Shown here: in pieces, positions 1-6,351 of the stretch | How the letters are laid out: each line of letters begins with the position of its first letter | How positions within the stretch are numbered: position 1 is the stretch's first letter | Assembly: GCA_017556895.1 (NCBI GenBank) | Contig: JAFYLX010000032.1 | Location: 1-8,917 of the forward strand | DNA: 8,917 nt | Reading direction: 5' to 3' | Source of the DNA: Bacillota bacterium | GTDB taxonomy: Bacteria > Bacillota_A > Clostridia > Peptostreptococcales > Anaerovoracaceae | The notes under the pieces: generated by a model | Seen by the model: the letters and a program-made list of their open reading frames with translations, nothing else | Told to the model about the DNA's origin: nothing | Databases searched by the model: none | Program-made: the position numbers and the translations under genes

Positions 1-1119
1 ATCACTTCCATGAGAATTGCAAAGAACAAGTGGGATAGTGAGAGAGAAAAGATAGAAACTCTACTTGAAAGAGTTAATACAGCAATTAGTGAGTTTAACG
101 AACAAATTGAAGCAAAAGAACTCCAGCTTACTGAATTTACGGAAGAAAAGAATCAGATTGTATTTGGTTCAGACGACGTAGAAGAAACAGTAATTGCTAA
201 AACTAAAGAAAAAGAAGAACTTGATGAATATATCATCCAGGTTACTAAAGAAAAGGCTGAGCTAGTTCAAAAGATTGAAGAAATGAGCAAAAATCAGACT
301 GCTGTGGCTGATAGATACAATGCGTGTCACGACCAGAAGTATCAGCAGGAAATCAAGCTAGCAAAGAACGAAACTCAGTTAGACACACTAAAAGAAAAGC
401 TTTGGGACGAATTTGAAATTTCATACCTTCAGGCAATACAGTTTAAGAAGGAAGACTTCGTGATGTCTACGGCACAGAAGGAAAGCCGTGATATTAAGAA
501 CAGACTTAGAGAGCTTGGAGATGTAAACGTGGGTTCAATTCAGGAATATGCTCAGGTTAAGGAAAGATATGAATTCCTTTCCGAACAGAGAGCAGACATC
601 ACTTCAGCTATGGAACAGCTTCAGGCTATAGTTGATGATATGGAAAGAACAATTAAGACTAAGTTTAAAGAAAACTTCGACAAGGTCGTAGTTAACTTCG
701 AAGAAATCTTTAAGAAACTATTCGGAGGCGGGCATGCTGAACTTCGTCTTGATGATGAAGATAACCCACTTGAAGCAGGTATTGAAATTATCGCACAGCC
801 ACCTGGCAAGAAACTGCAGAACATCAACTTGATGTCTGGTGGTGAAAAGACTATGACTGCTATGGCATTGATGTTTGCGGTGCTTAAGACTACACCTACT
901 CCGTTCTGTATCCTAGACGAAATCGAGGCGGCTCTTGACGATAACAACGTTGACAGATTCGCTAAGTATATCAAGAGTTTTGATGACATACAGTTTGCAA
1001 TCATTACTCACCAGAAGGCTACAATGGAACATGCAGATGTGCTATATGGTGTAACAATGCCAGAAAGAGGTATTTCCAAGGTATTATCACTTAGACTTGG
1101 TGATGATTTTTCACTTTAA
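1..1119 (+). CDS. smc: SMC chromosome segregation ATPase, C-terminal part (5' end outside window)
   Basis: This is the last 372 codons of the SMC condensin subunit, which forms a ring-shaped dimer with ScpA/ScpB and organises the newly replicated nucleoid. The frame is open from base 1, so the ATG at 10 is internal. Counting from base 1, residues 1-215 are rich in E, K and Q, as in the returning arm of the long coiled coil. They include the family's conserved block near the head, with LGDVNVGSIQEY at about 172-183. The C-terminal ABC head follows: FGGGHAEL near 241-248, the signature MSGGEKT (278-284, with M in place of the usual L), Walker B CILDEIEA with D306 and E307, and the H-loop TH at 336-337. 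The DVLYGVT tail block is typical of SMC rather than RecN or Rad50. The hinge and Walker A lie upstream. ftsY follows after 24 nt, the classical smc-ftsY pairing. Identity is secure. Confidence 0.96.
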   Translation: MTSMRIAKNKWDSEREKIETLLERVNTAISEFNEQIEAKELQLTEFTEEKNQIVFGSDDVEETVIAKTKEKEELDEYIIQVTKEKAELVQKIEEMSKNQTAVADRYNACHDQKYQQEIKLAKNETQLDTLKEKLWDEFEISYLQAIQFKKEDFVMSTAQKESRDIKNRLRELGDVNVGSIQEYAQVKERYEFLSEQRADITSAMEQLQAIVDDMERTIKTKFKENFDKVVVNFEEIFKKLFGGGHAELRLDDEDNPLEAGIEIIAQPPGKKLQNINLMSGGEKTMTAMALMFAVLKTTPTPFCILDEIEAALDDNNVDRFAKYIKSFDDIQFAIITHQKATMEHADVLYGVTMPERGISKVLSLRLGDDFSL

Positions 1120-1130
1120 AATATAGTTTG

Positions 1131-1137
1131 AAAGGGG
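1131..1137 (+). promoter_or_regulatory. Ribosome binding site of ftsY
   Basis: AAAGGGG lies 6 nt before the ATG at 1144, in the 24-nt gap after smc. It supports that ATG as the start of ftsY. No terminator or recognisable promoter is visible in the gap. Confidence 0.7.
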
Positions 1138-1143
1138 ATAAGA

Positions 1144-2043
1144 ATGTCACTATTCAAAGAAAAGAAATCTTTCTTCGGTAGACTATCCGAAAAAATCTCT
1201 GACGTTTTAATGGCCAGAGCTGAGGTAGACGAAGACTTAATGGACGAACTTGAAGAGGTTCTAATCACTTCTGACATCGGTATGGACACTACGATGAGAA
1301 TTATGAATGAACTTCGTTCAAAGATAAAAAATGACAATATTACAAACCCTGATAGAGTGAACAAAGCTCTACAGGACATCATGGTTAAGCTTGTGGATAA
1401 GGGCGAAAGACAGCTTTTAAGTAAGGAAACTCCGTTAATCGTTTTAGTTATCGGGATTAACGGTGGTGGTAAGACTACTACTATTGGTAAGCTTGCTCAT
1501 AAGTGTAAGAAGGCTGGAAAGACAGTTATGCTTGCTGCTGCAGATACATTTAGAGCGGCTGCAGCTGAACAGCTTTCCATCTGGGGCGAAAGAAACGGCA
1601 TCAATGTTGTTAAGCACCAGGAAGGAGCGGACCCATCCGCAGTAATTTACGACTCAATTCAGTCAGCAAAGGCTAAAAACGTTGATGTGCTTATCTGTGA
1701 TACAGCAGGTAGACTACAGAACAAAAAGAACCTTATGGTTGAACTTGAAAAGATGAATAGAGTAATCGATAGAGAATTTCCTGAGGCTGCAAGAGAAACT
1801 TTACTTGTTTTAGATGCTACTACAGGCAAGAACGCTGTTTCTCAGGCACAGGAATTTGGCAATGTTGCAGAAATCACAGGAATTGTACTTACAAAGCTTG
1901 ATGGTACTGCAAAGGGCGGTATCGCCATCACAATAGCAGACGAATTTGATATGCCAATTAAATACATTGGCGTTGGTGAAGGAATCGAAGACCTTAAGGA
2001 ATTCGTTCCAGAAGAATTCATAGGAGGAATATTTAATGAGTAA
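1144..2043 (+). CDS. ftsY: Signal recognition particle receptor FtsY (SRP GTPase)
   Basis: FtsY is the membrane-associated receptor that docks SRP (Ffh plus 4.5S/scRNA) bound to ribosomes making membrane proteins. The two GTPases activate each other and hand the chain to SecYEG. The 299-aa protein shows the SRP-GTPase layout: a helical N domain (about 1-90), then the G domain with P-loop GINGGGKT (104-111), [11 protein letters not shown] (134-144), DTAGR (186-190), TKLD (250-253) and the closing GVGEGIEDL. The long acidic A domain of the E. coli protein is absent; the chain starts with a short basic/amphipathic stretch ([14 protein letters not shown]). This is common in Gram-positives and likely mediates membrane contact. 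The usual DATTGQNA reads DATTGKNA here. Lack of an M domain excludes Ffh. The start follows a good ribosome binding site, and the 3' end overlaps der by 8 nt. Confidence 0.96.
   Translation: MSLFKEKKSFFGRLSEKISDVLMARAEVDEDLMDELEEVLITSDIGMDTTMRIMNELRSKIKNDNITNPDRVNKALQDIMVKLVDKGERQLLSKETPLIVLVIGINGGGKTTTIGKLAHKCKKAGKTVMLAAADTFRAAAAEQLSIWGERNGINVVKHQEGADPSAVIYDSIQSAKAKNVDVLICDTAGRLQNKKNLMVELEKMNRVIDREFPEAARETLLVLDATTGKNAVSQAQEFGNVAEITGIVLTKLDGTAKGGIAITIADEFDMPIKYIGVGEGIEDLKEFVPEEFIGGIFNE
2022..2027 (+). promoter_or_regulatory. Strong ribosome binding site of der, inside ftsY
   Basis: A full-strength AGGAGG lies 8 nt before the der ATG at 2036 and sits entirely within the last codons of ftsY. 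It fixes the der start and implies that ribosomes finishing ftsY pass over the der initiation site. Confidence 0.85.
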
Positions 2044-3361
2044 ACCTATTGTTGCCATCGTTGGTAGACCAAACGTAGGTAAATCTACATTCTTTAATAA
2101 GATTGTTGGCCGTCGTGTTTCCATCGTAGAAGACACTCCAGGCGTAACAAGAGACAGAATCTATGCAGAAGCTGAATGGAATAACGTTCACTTCGCATTA
2201 ATCGATACTGGTGGTATCGAACCAAACACAGAAGATATCATCCTTTCCCAGATGAGAGAACAGGCGCAGATCGCTATGGACATGGCAGATGTAATCCTGT
2301 TCATCGTTGACGGTAAGGACGGACTTACACATGCAGATAGAGAAGTTGCAATGATGCTTATGAGAACTGGTAAGAGAGTTATCTTAGTGGTTAACAAGAT
2401 TGATAACCCAATGAACTTACCAATGGATTTCTACGACTTCTACGAACTAGGTCTTGGTGTTCCAATTCCTATCTCTGCTGCTAATATGCTAAACTTCGGT
2501 GACGTTCTTGATGAAATCGTAGAAAGCTTCCCTGATGATGCAGACACTGAAGAAGAAGACGTTACTAAGATTGCAGTAATCGGTAAGCCGAATGTTGGTA
2601 AATCTTCTTTAATCAACTGCTTACTAGGCGAAAAGAGAGTTATCGTATCACCAATTGCTGGTACTACTAGAGACTCCATCGACACACCTTTCGAAAAGGA
2701 TGGCGAAAAGTATATCCTAATCGATACAGCAGGTATTAGAAGAAAGAGCAAGGTTCACGAAGATATCGAAAGATACTCCGTAATCCGTGCCGTTGCGGCT
2801 ATCGAACGTTGTGACGTTTGTGTATTAATGATCGACGCTGAAGAAGGTTTAACAGATCAGGACAAGAAGATTGCCGGTGTTGCTCATGAAGCAGGCAAAG
2901 GTATCGTAGTTGCTGTTAATAAGTGGGACTTAATTCAGAAAGAAACTAATACAATGAGAGACTACAAGCGTGCTCTTGAAGCTGAATTACAGTTTATGTC
3001 CTATGCACCTATTATCTTCATCTCCGTACAGGACAAGCAGAGAGTATATCAGGTAATGGAAATGGCTAAGTATGTATCCGAAAAGAGAGCTCTAAGAGTA
3101 CCAACAGGTCAGCTTAACAGCTTAATCATGGATGCTACTATGATGAAGCAGCCACCTTCAGATAAGGGTAGAAGACTTAAGATCTACTACGTTACTCAGG
3201 TTGCTGTTAAACCACCTCTATTCAGCTTCCAGATTAACGATAGAGAATTAATGCACTTCTCCTATGCAAGATATCTTGAAAACAAGATTAGAGAAGGCTT
3301 TGGATTCGAAGGAACTTCACTTAAGTTCGTATTCAGAGAAAAGGGCGAAAAGGTAGACTAA
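2036..3361 (+). CDS. der: Ribosome-associated double-domain GTPase Der (EngA)
   Basis: Der is an essential GTPase with two tandem G domains that acts late in 50S subunit assembly. The 441-aa length is typical. First G domain: GRPNVGKST (10-18), DTGG (56-59), NKID (119-122). An acidic linker (about 165-174) leads to the second: GKPNVGKSS (182-190), DTAGIRRK (229-236), NKWD (294-297). The rest, including [15 protein letters not shown], is the KH-like C-terminal domain that contacts rRNA. Two TRAFAC G domains plus a KH-like tail are diagnostic and exclude Era and MnmE. The gene begins with ATGAGTAA, in which the last three bases are the ftsY stop, so the two are probably translationally coupled. 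The isoleucine codons I read are all ATC or ATT, suggesting strong translational selection. plsY starts one base after the stop. Confidence 0.97.
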   Translation: MSKPIVAIVGRPNVGKSTFFNKIVGRRVSIVEDTPGVTRDRIYAEAEWNNVHFALIDTGGIEPNTEDIILSQMREQAQIAMDMADVILFIVDGKDGLTHADREVAMMLMRTGKRVILVVNKIDNPMNLPMDFYDFYELGLGVPIPISAANMLNFGDVLDEIVESFPDDADTEEEDVTKIAVIGKPNVGKSSLINCLLGEKRVIVSPIAGTTRDSIDTPFEKDGEKYILIDTAGIRRKSKVHEDIERYSVIRAVAAIERCDVCVLMIDAEEGLTDQDKKIAGVAHEAGKGIVVAVNKWDLIQKETNTMRDYKRALEAELQFMSYAPIIFISVQDKQRVYQVMEMAKYVSEKRALRVPTGQLNSLIMDATMMKQPPSDKGRRLKIYYVTQVAVKPPLFSFQINDRELMHFSYARYLENKIREGFGFEGTSLKFVFREKGEKVD

Positions 3362-3362
3362 T

Positions 3363-3971
3363 ATGGTTATCAAGTTTGTAATTTTTGTTACCTTAGCATA
3401 TTTCATCGGTAATATATCACCTTCAATTATTCTAGGTAAACTTGCCGGTGTAGATATTAAGAAAGAAGGTAGCGGCAATGCGGGCACTACTAATGCGCTA
3501 AGAGTTTTAGGTAAGAAAGCCGCAGTAATTACACTTTTAATCGATGTGTTCAAAGGCGTATTTGCAGTATTTATTGGTATGCACTTTGGTAATTACACTA
3601 TCGGTACGGTGTGTGCGCTTGCTGTTTTCTGCGGCCATATTTGGCCTTGCCTATATAATTTCAAAGGCGGAAAAGGCGTTGCAACTGCTTTCGGTGCAAT
3701 TATGGCAGTTAACTGGTGTCTAGGTGTATTAGCACTTGGCGTAGTTGCAGTAGGACTTGCAGCATCACAGAGAATGTCCGTTGGTTCAATTTTAGGTGCA
3801 GCATCTTTCCCTATCATTTGCTGGATTTTTGAACCTGGATTTATTTATATCGGAAGCGTAATGGCAATTATTATAATTGTTAAGCATAGAGCAAATATCC
3901 TTCGTTTAATTAAAGGCGAAGAACCTAAGATGTTTGGAAACAAGAAAAAGGAAGAGAGCCATGAAGAATAA
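3363..3971 (+). CDS. plsY: Acyl-phosphate:glycerol-3-phosphate acyltransferase PlsY
   Basis: PlsY is the membrane enzyme that transfers an acyl group from acyl-phosphate (made by PlsX) to position 1 of glycerol-3-phosphate, the first committed step of phospholipid synthesis. The 202-aa product is strongly hydrophobic with about five membrane segments, starting with residues 4-24. Three conserved loops are visible: the first-helix GNISPSIILGK motif (16-26), GSGNAGTTNALRVLG (36-50), and GHIWPCLYNFKGGKGVATAFG split around 91-111, with the GGKG substrate loop at 102-105. The charged tail (about the last 13 residues) is encoded over the gpsA ribosome binding site. The start lies one base after the der stop, with AAAAGG at 3348-3353 as a modest ribosome binding site. 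The neighbour gpsA makes its acceptor substrate, so adjacency supports the call. Confidence 0.96.
   Translation: MVIKFVIFVTLAYFIGNISPSIILGKLAGVDIKKEGSGNAGTTNALRVLGKKAAVITLLIDVFKGVFAVFIGMHFGNYTIGTVCALAVFCGHIWPCLYNFKGGKGVATAFGAIMAVNWCLGVLALGVVAVGLAASQRMSVGSILGAASFPIICWIFEPGFIYIGSVMAIIIIVKHRANILRLIKGEEPKMFGNKKKEESHEE
3948..3952 (+). promoter_or_regulatory. Ribosome binding site deciding the gpsA start
   Basis: AAGGA lies 8 nt before the ATG at 3961 and within the end of plsY. It favours 3961 over the in-frame ATG at 3934, which would add nine residues in front of a Rossmann fold that normally starts near the N-terminus. Confidence 0.7.
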
Positions 3972-4962
3972 GATTGCTGTAATAGGAGCAGGGAGTTTTG
4001 GTACTTCCCTAGCGATGTTACTCGTAAGCAAAGGACACGATGTATCTATTTGGGGCAGAAAGAAGTCCCAGATGGCTTTAATGAGAGATACTCTAGAAAA
4101 TCCACATTATTTACCTGGCATCAAACTGCCAAGGGAATTAAGAATTGTGGACGAAATGGAAGATGCTCTAAAAGATGCAGAAATAATCTTATTTTCAGTG
4201 CCTGCACAGCAGTTTAGAGGAGTTCTTAATACTGCAAAAGAATATATGACAGGCAACGAAATTATTGTAAATGTTGCCAAAGGTATTGAAAAAGGAACGC
4301 TTTTAAGACTTTCCGAAGTCGCAAAAGAGATTATGCCTGAGGTTAGATACGTTACGTTATCCGGTCCATCACATGCTGAAGAAGTAGCTAAGGCGCTTCC
4401 AACTACTGTTGCAGTTGCTGCAGAAGACGAAGAATTAGCTAAAATGATTCAAAACGTGTTTAATACAGACAGATTTAGAGTCTATACAAATGACGATATC
4501 GCCGGCGTTGAGCTTGGTGGTTCACTAAAGAACATTATCGCTTTAGGCGCTGGTATTTCTGATGGTATGGGCTTTGGAGATAACGCGAAGGCGGCTATGA
4601 TGACAAGAGGTATTACCGAAATGAGCCGTCTTGGTATTGCTATGGGTGCTAAACCTGAAACTTTCTCCGGTTTAACAGGCCTTGGAGACCTAATCGTAAC
4701 ATGTACAAGTATGCATTCTAGAAATAGAAGATGCGGTATTATGATGGGTGAGGGCAAGACTGTTGAGGAAGCAAAGGAAGAAATCGGAATGGTTGTAGAA
4801 GGCCTTTCTACTGCCGAAGCTGCGGGTGCCCTTGCTGAAAAATATAACATTGAGATGCCTATTACTCAGTGTATCTGCCTAATGATTGATGGCAAGATTA
4901 CAGCTATTCAGGCTGTTGAGATTTTAATGGGCAGAGAAACAAAGAATGAAATGCAAATCTAA
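3961..4962 (+). CDS. gpsA: NAD(P)H-dependent glycerol-3-phosphate dehydrogenase GpsA
   Basis: GpsA is the cytosolic enzyme that reduces dihydroxyacetone phosphate to sn-glycerol-3-phosphate, the backbone precursor used by PlsY just upstream. With the ATG at 3961 the product is 333 aa, the usual size. It opens with a Rossmann dinucleotide motif GAGSFG (9-14; many homologues have W in place of F). It continues with NVAKGIEKG (104-112), LSGPSHAEEVA (133-143), GGSLKN with the likely catalytic lysine K190, then a glycine-rich stretch GAGISDGMGFGDNAKAA and GLTGLGDLIVTCTS in the C-terminal helical domain. The gene overlaps plsY by 11 nt, which suggests coupled translation of two consecutive pathway steps. 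The stop codon falls in a small perfect hairpin. The alternative upstream ATG at 3934 is less likely. Confidence 0.96.
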   Translation: MKNKIAVIGAGSFGTSLAMLLVSKGHDVSIWGRKKSQMALMRDTLENPHYLPGIKLPRELRIVDEMEDALKDAEIILFSVPAQQFRGVLNTAKEYMTGNEIIVNVAKGIEKGTLLRLSEVAKEIMPEVRYVTLSGPSHAEEVAKALPTTVAVAAEDEELAKMIQNVFNTDRFRVYTNDDIAGVELGGSLKNIIALGAGISDGMGFGDNAKAAMMTRGITEMSRLGIAMGAKPETFSGLTGLGDLIVTCTSMHSRNRRCGIMMGEGKTVEEAKEEIGMVVEGLSTAEAAGALAEKYNIEMPITQCICLMIDGKITAIQAVEILMGRETKNEMQI

Positions 4963-4969
4963 TTTGCAT
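4951..4969 (+). repeat. Perfect 8-bp inverted repeat over the gpsA stop codon
   Basis: ATGCAAAT (4951-4958) and ATTTGCAT (4962-4969) are exact reverse complements separated by CTA. The gpsA TAA (4960-4962) lies in the loop and first base of the right arm. No T tract follows, so it is not an intrinsic terminator. In RNA it could form a small hairpin just ahead of the miaB ribosome binding site, or mark a processing point. The stem is A+T-rich with a 3-nt loop, so stability is modest. A role is inference. Confidence 0.5.
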
Positions 4970-4975
4970 GAGAAC

Positions 4976-4979
4976 GGGG
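4976..4979 (+). promoter_or_regulatory. Weak ribosome binding site of miaB
   Basis: GGGG (within GAACGGGG) lies 8 nt before the TTG at 4988. It is the only purine-rich ribosome binding site candidate in the 25-nt gap and gives acceptable spacing to that unusual start. Confidence 0.5.
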
Positions 4980-4987
4980 TATAAAAA

Positions 4988-6316
4988 TTGACTAACAAAA
5001 AGACTTTCCACATTACTACTTTTGGCTGTCAAATGAATGAACATGACTCTGAAATCATGGCAGGTTTACTGCTAGAAAAGGGATATGTGCAAGCTGAAAG
5101 CAGAGATGAAGCCAACATAGTAATTTTTAACACATGTAGCATTAGAGAAAATGCTGATAAGAGATTTTTTGGTACCGTTGGTACACTTAAAAAACGTAAA
5201 GAAGCAGAAAAGAAAGACTTTACGATTTGCGTATGTGGATGCATGATGCAGCAACAGCATATTGTAGACACAATCAAAGAAAAGTTCCCTTGGATCGATG
5301 TTGTTTATGGAACACATAACCTTCATGAACTGCCAAAGTTACTCGATAAACTTCATACACAGAAGAGGGTTAGAGAAGTTTGGCCAGACGGTGGGGAAAT
5401 CGTAGAAGGACTTCCTGCTGAAAGATTATTTAAGCATAAGAGTTTTGTAAATATCATGTATGGATGTAACAACTTCTGTAGCTACTGCATCGTTCCATAC
5501 ACTAGAGGTAGAGAAAGAAGCCGTAGGCCAGAGGATATCGTAGCGGAAGTTACTCGTCTTGTTGCTGATGGAGTAAAGGAAGTTACGCTTCTTGGACAAA
5601 ATGTAAATTCATACAAGGGTTGTGGCGAAAACGGTCAGGCTGATTTTACAGACCTAATTTATATGCTTGCAAGAATTGAAGGCCTTGAGAGAATAAGATT
5701 TATGACAAGTCACCCTAAAGACTTATCAGACAAGCTTATCGAAGCCTTTAAGAACTGCGACAAATTGTGCAAATTTGTTCATTTACCTGTTCAGGCAGGA
5801 TCTTCAAAGGTTCTAAAGGAAATGAACAGAAAATACACTAGGGAACACTATCTTGGCTTAGTTAAAAAGCTTAAAGATGCAGTTCCTAATATAACAATTT
5901 CGACGGATATAATTGTTGGATTCCCAGGCGAAACTGAAGAGGAATTTGAAGAAACTCTATCTTTAGTAAATGAGGTTGAGTATGACTCTGCATTTACTTT
6001 CCTATATTCAGTGAGAGAAGGTACTCCAGCGGCAAAGAGAGAAGACCAGGTTCCAGAAGATCGTAAACATGCGAGATTCAATAGACTTGTAGATGCTATT
6101 AATTCTACTTCTGCAAAAAAGAATGCTGAATACGTAGGCAAAATCGAAAGAGTTCTCGTAGATGGAACTAGCAGAAGTACAGAAGGCACTTACGAAGGAA
6201 GAACAGATGGATTTAAGCTTGTAAACTTTACAGGCGGTCCAGGACTAGAAGGTCAGATTGTTAATGTTAAAATCACTGGTTCAAACACATTTAGTTTGAC
6301 AGGTGAAGTAGTGTAA
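4988..6316 (+). CDS. miaB: tRNA-2-methylthio-N6-dimethylallyladenosine synthase MiaB
   Basis: MiaB is a radical-SAM methylthiotransferase that converts i6A37 to ms2i6A37 in tRNAs reading UNN codons, stabilising codon pairing. The 442-aa product has all three domains. The N-terminal domain carries the auxiliary cluster cysteines C14 (FGCQMNEHDSE), C50 (NTCSIRENA) and C85 (GCMMQ); C81 and C83 are extra. The radical-SAM core has CxxxCxxC at C160, C164 and C167 (YGCNNFCSYCIVPYTRGRERS), GQNVNSY (203-209) and GFPGE (311-315). A TRAM tRNA-binding domain runs from about 378. These motifs fit MiaB rather than RimO or MtaB. The start is TTG: an in-frame TAA at 4982-4984 blocks anything earlier, and the next ATG (codon 16) would remove C14. 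It lacks the N-terminal extension of the 509-aa B. subtilis enzyme. The position between gpsA and a phosphate transporter is not one I recognise as common. Confidence 0.96.
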   Translation: MTNKKTFHITTFGCQMNEHDSEIMAGLLLEKGYVQAESRDEANIVIFNTCSIRENADKRFFGTVGTLKKRKEAEKKDFTICVCGCMMQQQHIVDTIKEKFPWIDVVYGTHNLHELPKLLDKLHTQKRVREVWPDGGEIVEGLPAERLFKHKSFVNIMYGCNNFCSYCIVPYTRGRERSRRPEDIVAEVTRLVADGVKEVTLLGQNVNSYKGCGENGQADFTDLIYMLARIEGLERIRFMTSHPKDLSDKLIEAFKNCDKLCKFVHLPVQAGSSKVLKEMNRKYTREHYLGLVKKLKDAVPNITISTDIIVGFPGETEEEFEETLSLVNEVEYDSAFTFLYSVREGTPAAKREDQVPEDRKHARFNRLVDAINSTSAKKNAEYVGKIERVLVDGTSRSTEGTYEGRTDGFKLVNFTGGPGLEGQIVNVKITGSNTFSLTGEVV

Positions 6317-6337
6317 TAATGTAAGCAAAGTATTTGC

Positions 6338-6344
6338 AGAAAGG
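6338..6344 (+). promoter_or_regulatory. Ribosome binding site deciding the Na/Pi transporter start
   Basis: AGAAAGG lies 7 nt before the ATG at 6352. It supports that ATG over the in-frame TTG at 6334, which has no comparable site. Confidence 0.65.
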
Positions 6345-6351
6345 TAAAACC

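Noticed and set aside
621..1004. Antisense open frame of 127 codons opposite the SMC head
   Set aside because: The serine/isoleucine-rich product is a shadow of the conserved SMC ATPase codons on the + strand.
3934..3960. ATG at 3934 as an upstream gpsA start
   Set aside because: It would add nine mostly charged residues ahead of the Rossmann fold and has no better ribosome binding site than the ATG at 3961.
4482..4850. Antisense open frame of 122 codons opposite gpsA
   Set aside because: No ribosome binding site or recognisable domain; the + strand gpsA explains the region.
6296..6322. Perfect TTGACA (6296-6301) as a -35 ahead of the transporter
   Set aside because: It lies in miaB codons, and the best downstream -10 (TAATGT at 6317-6322) is poor with only 15-nt spacing. 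Too weak to call a promoter.
6334..6351. TTG at 6334 as the transporter start
   Set aside because: The ATG at 6352 has AGAAAGG at proper spacing; the TTG lacks a site and adds six polar residues before the first membrane segment.
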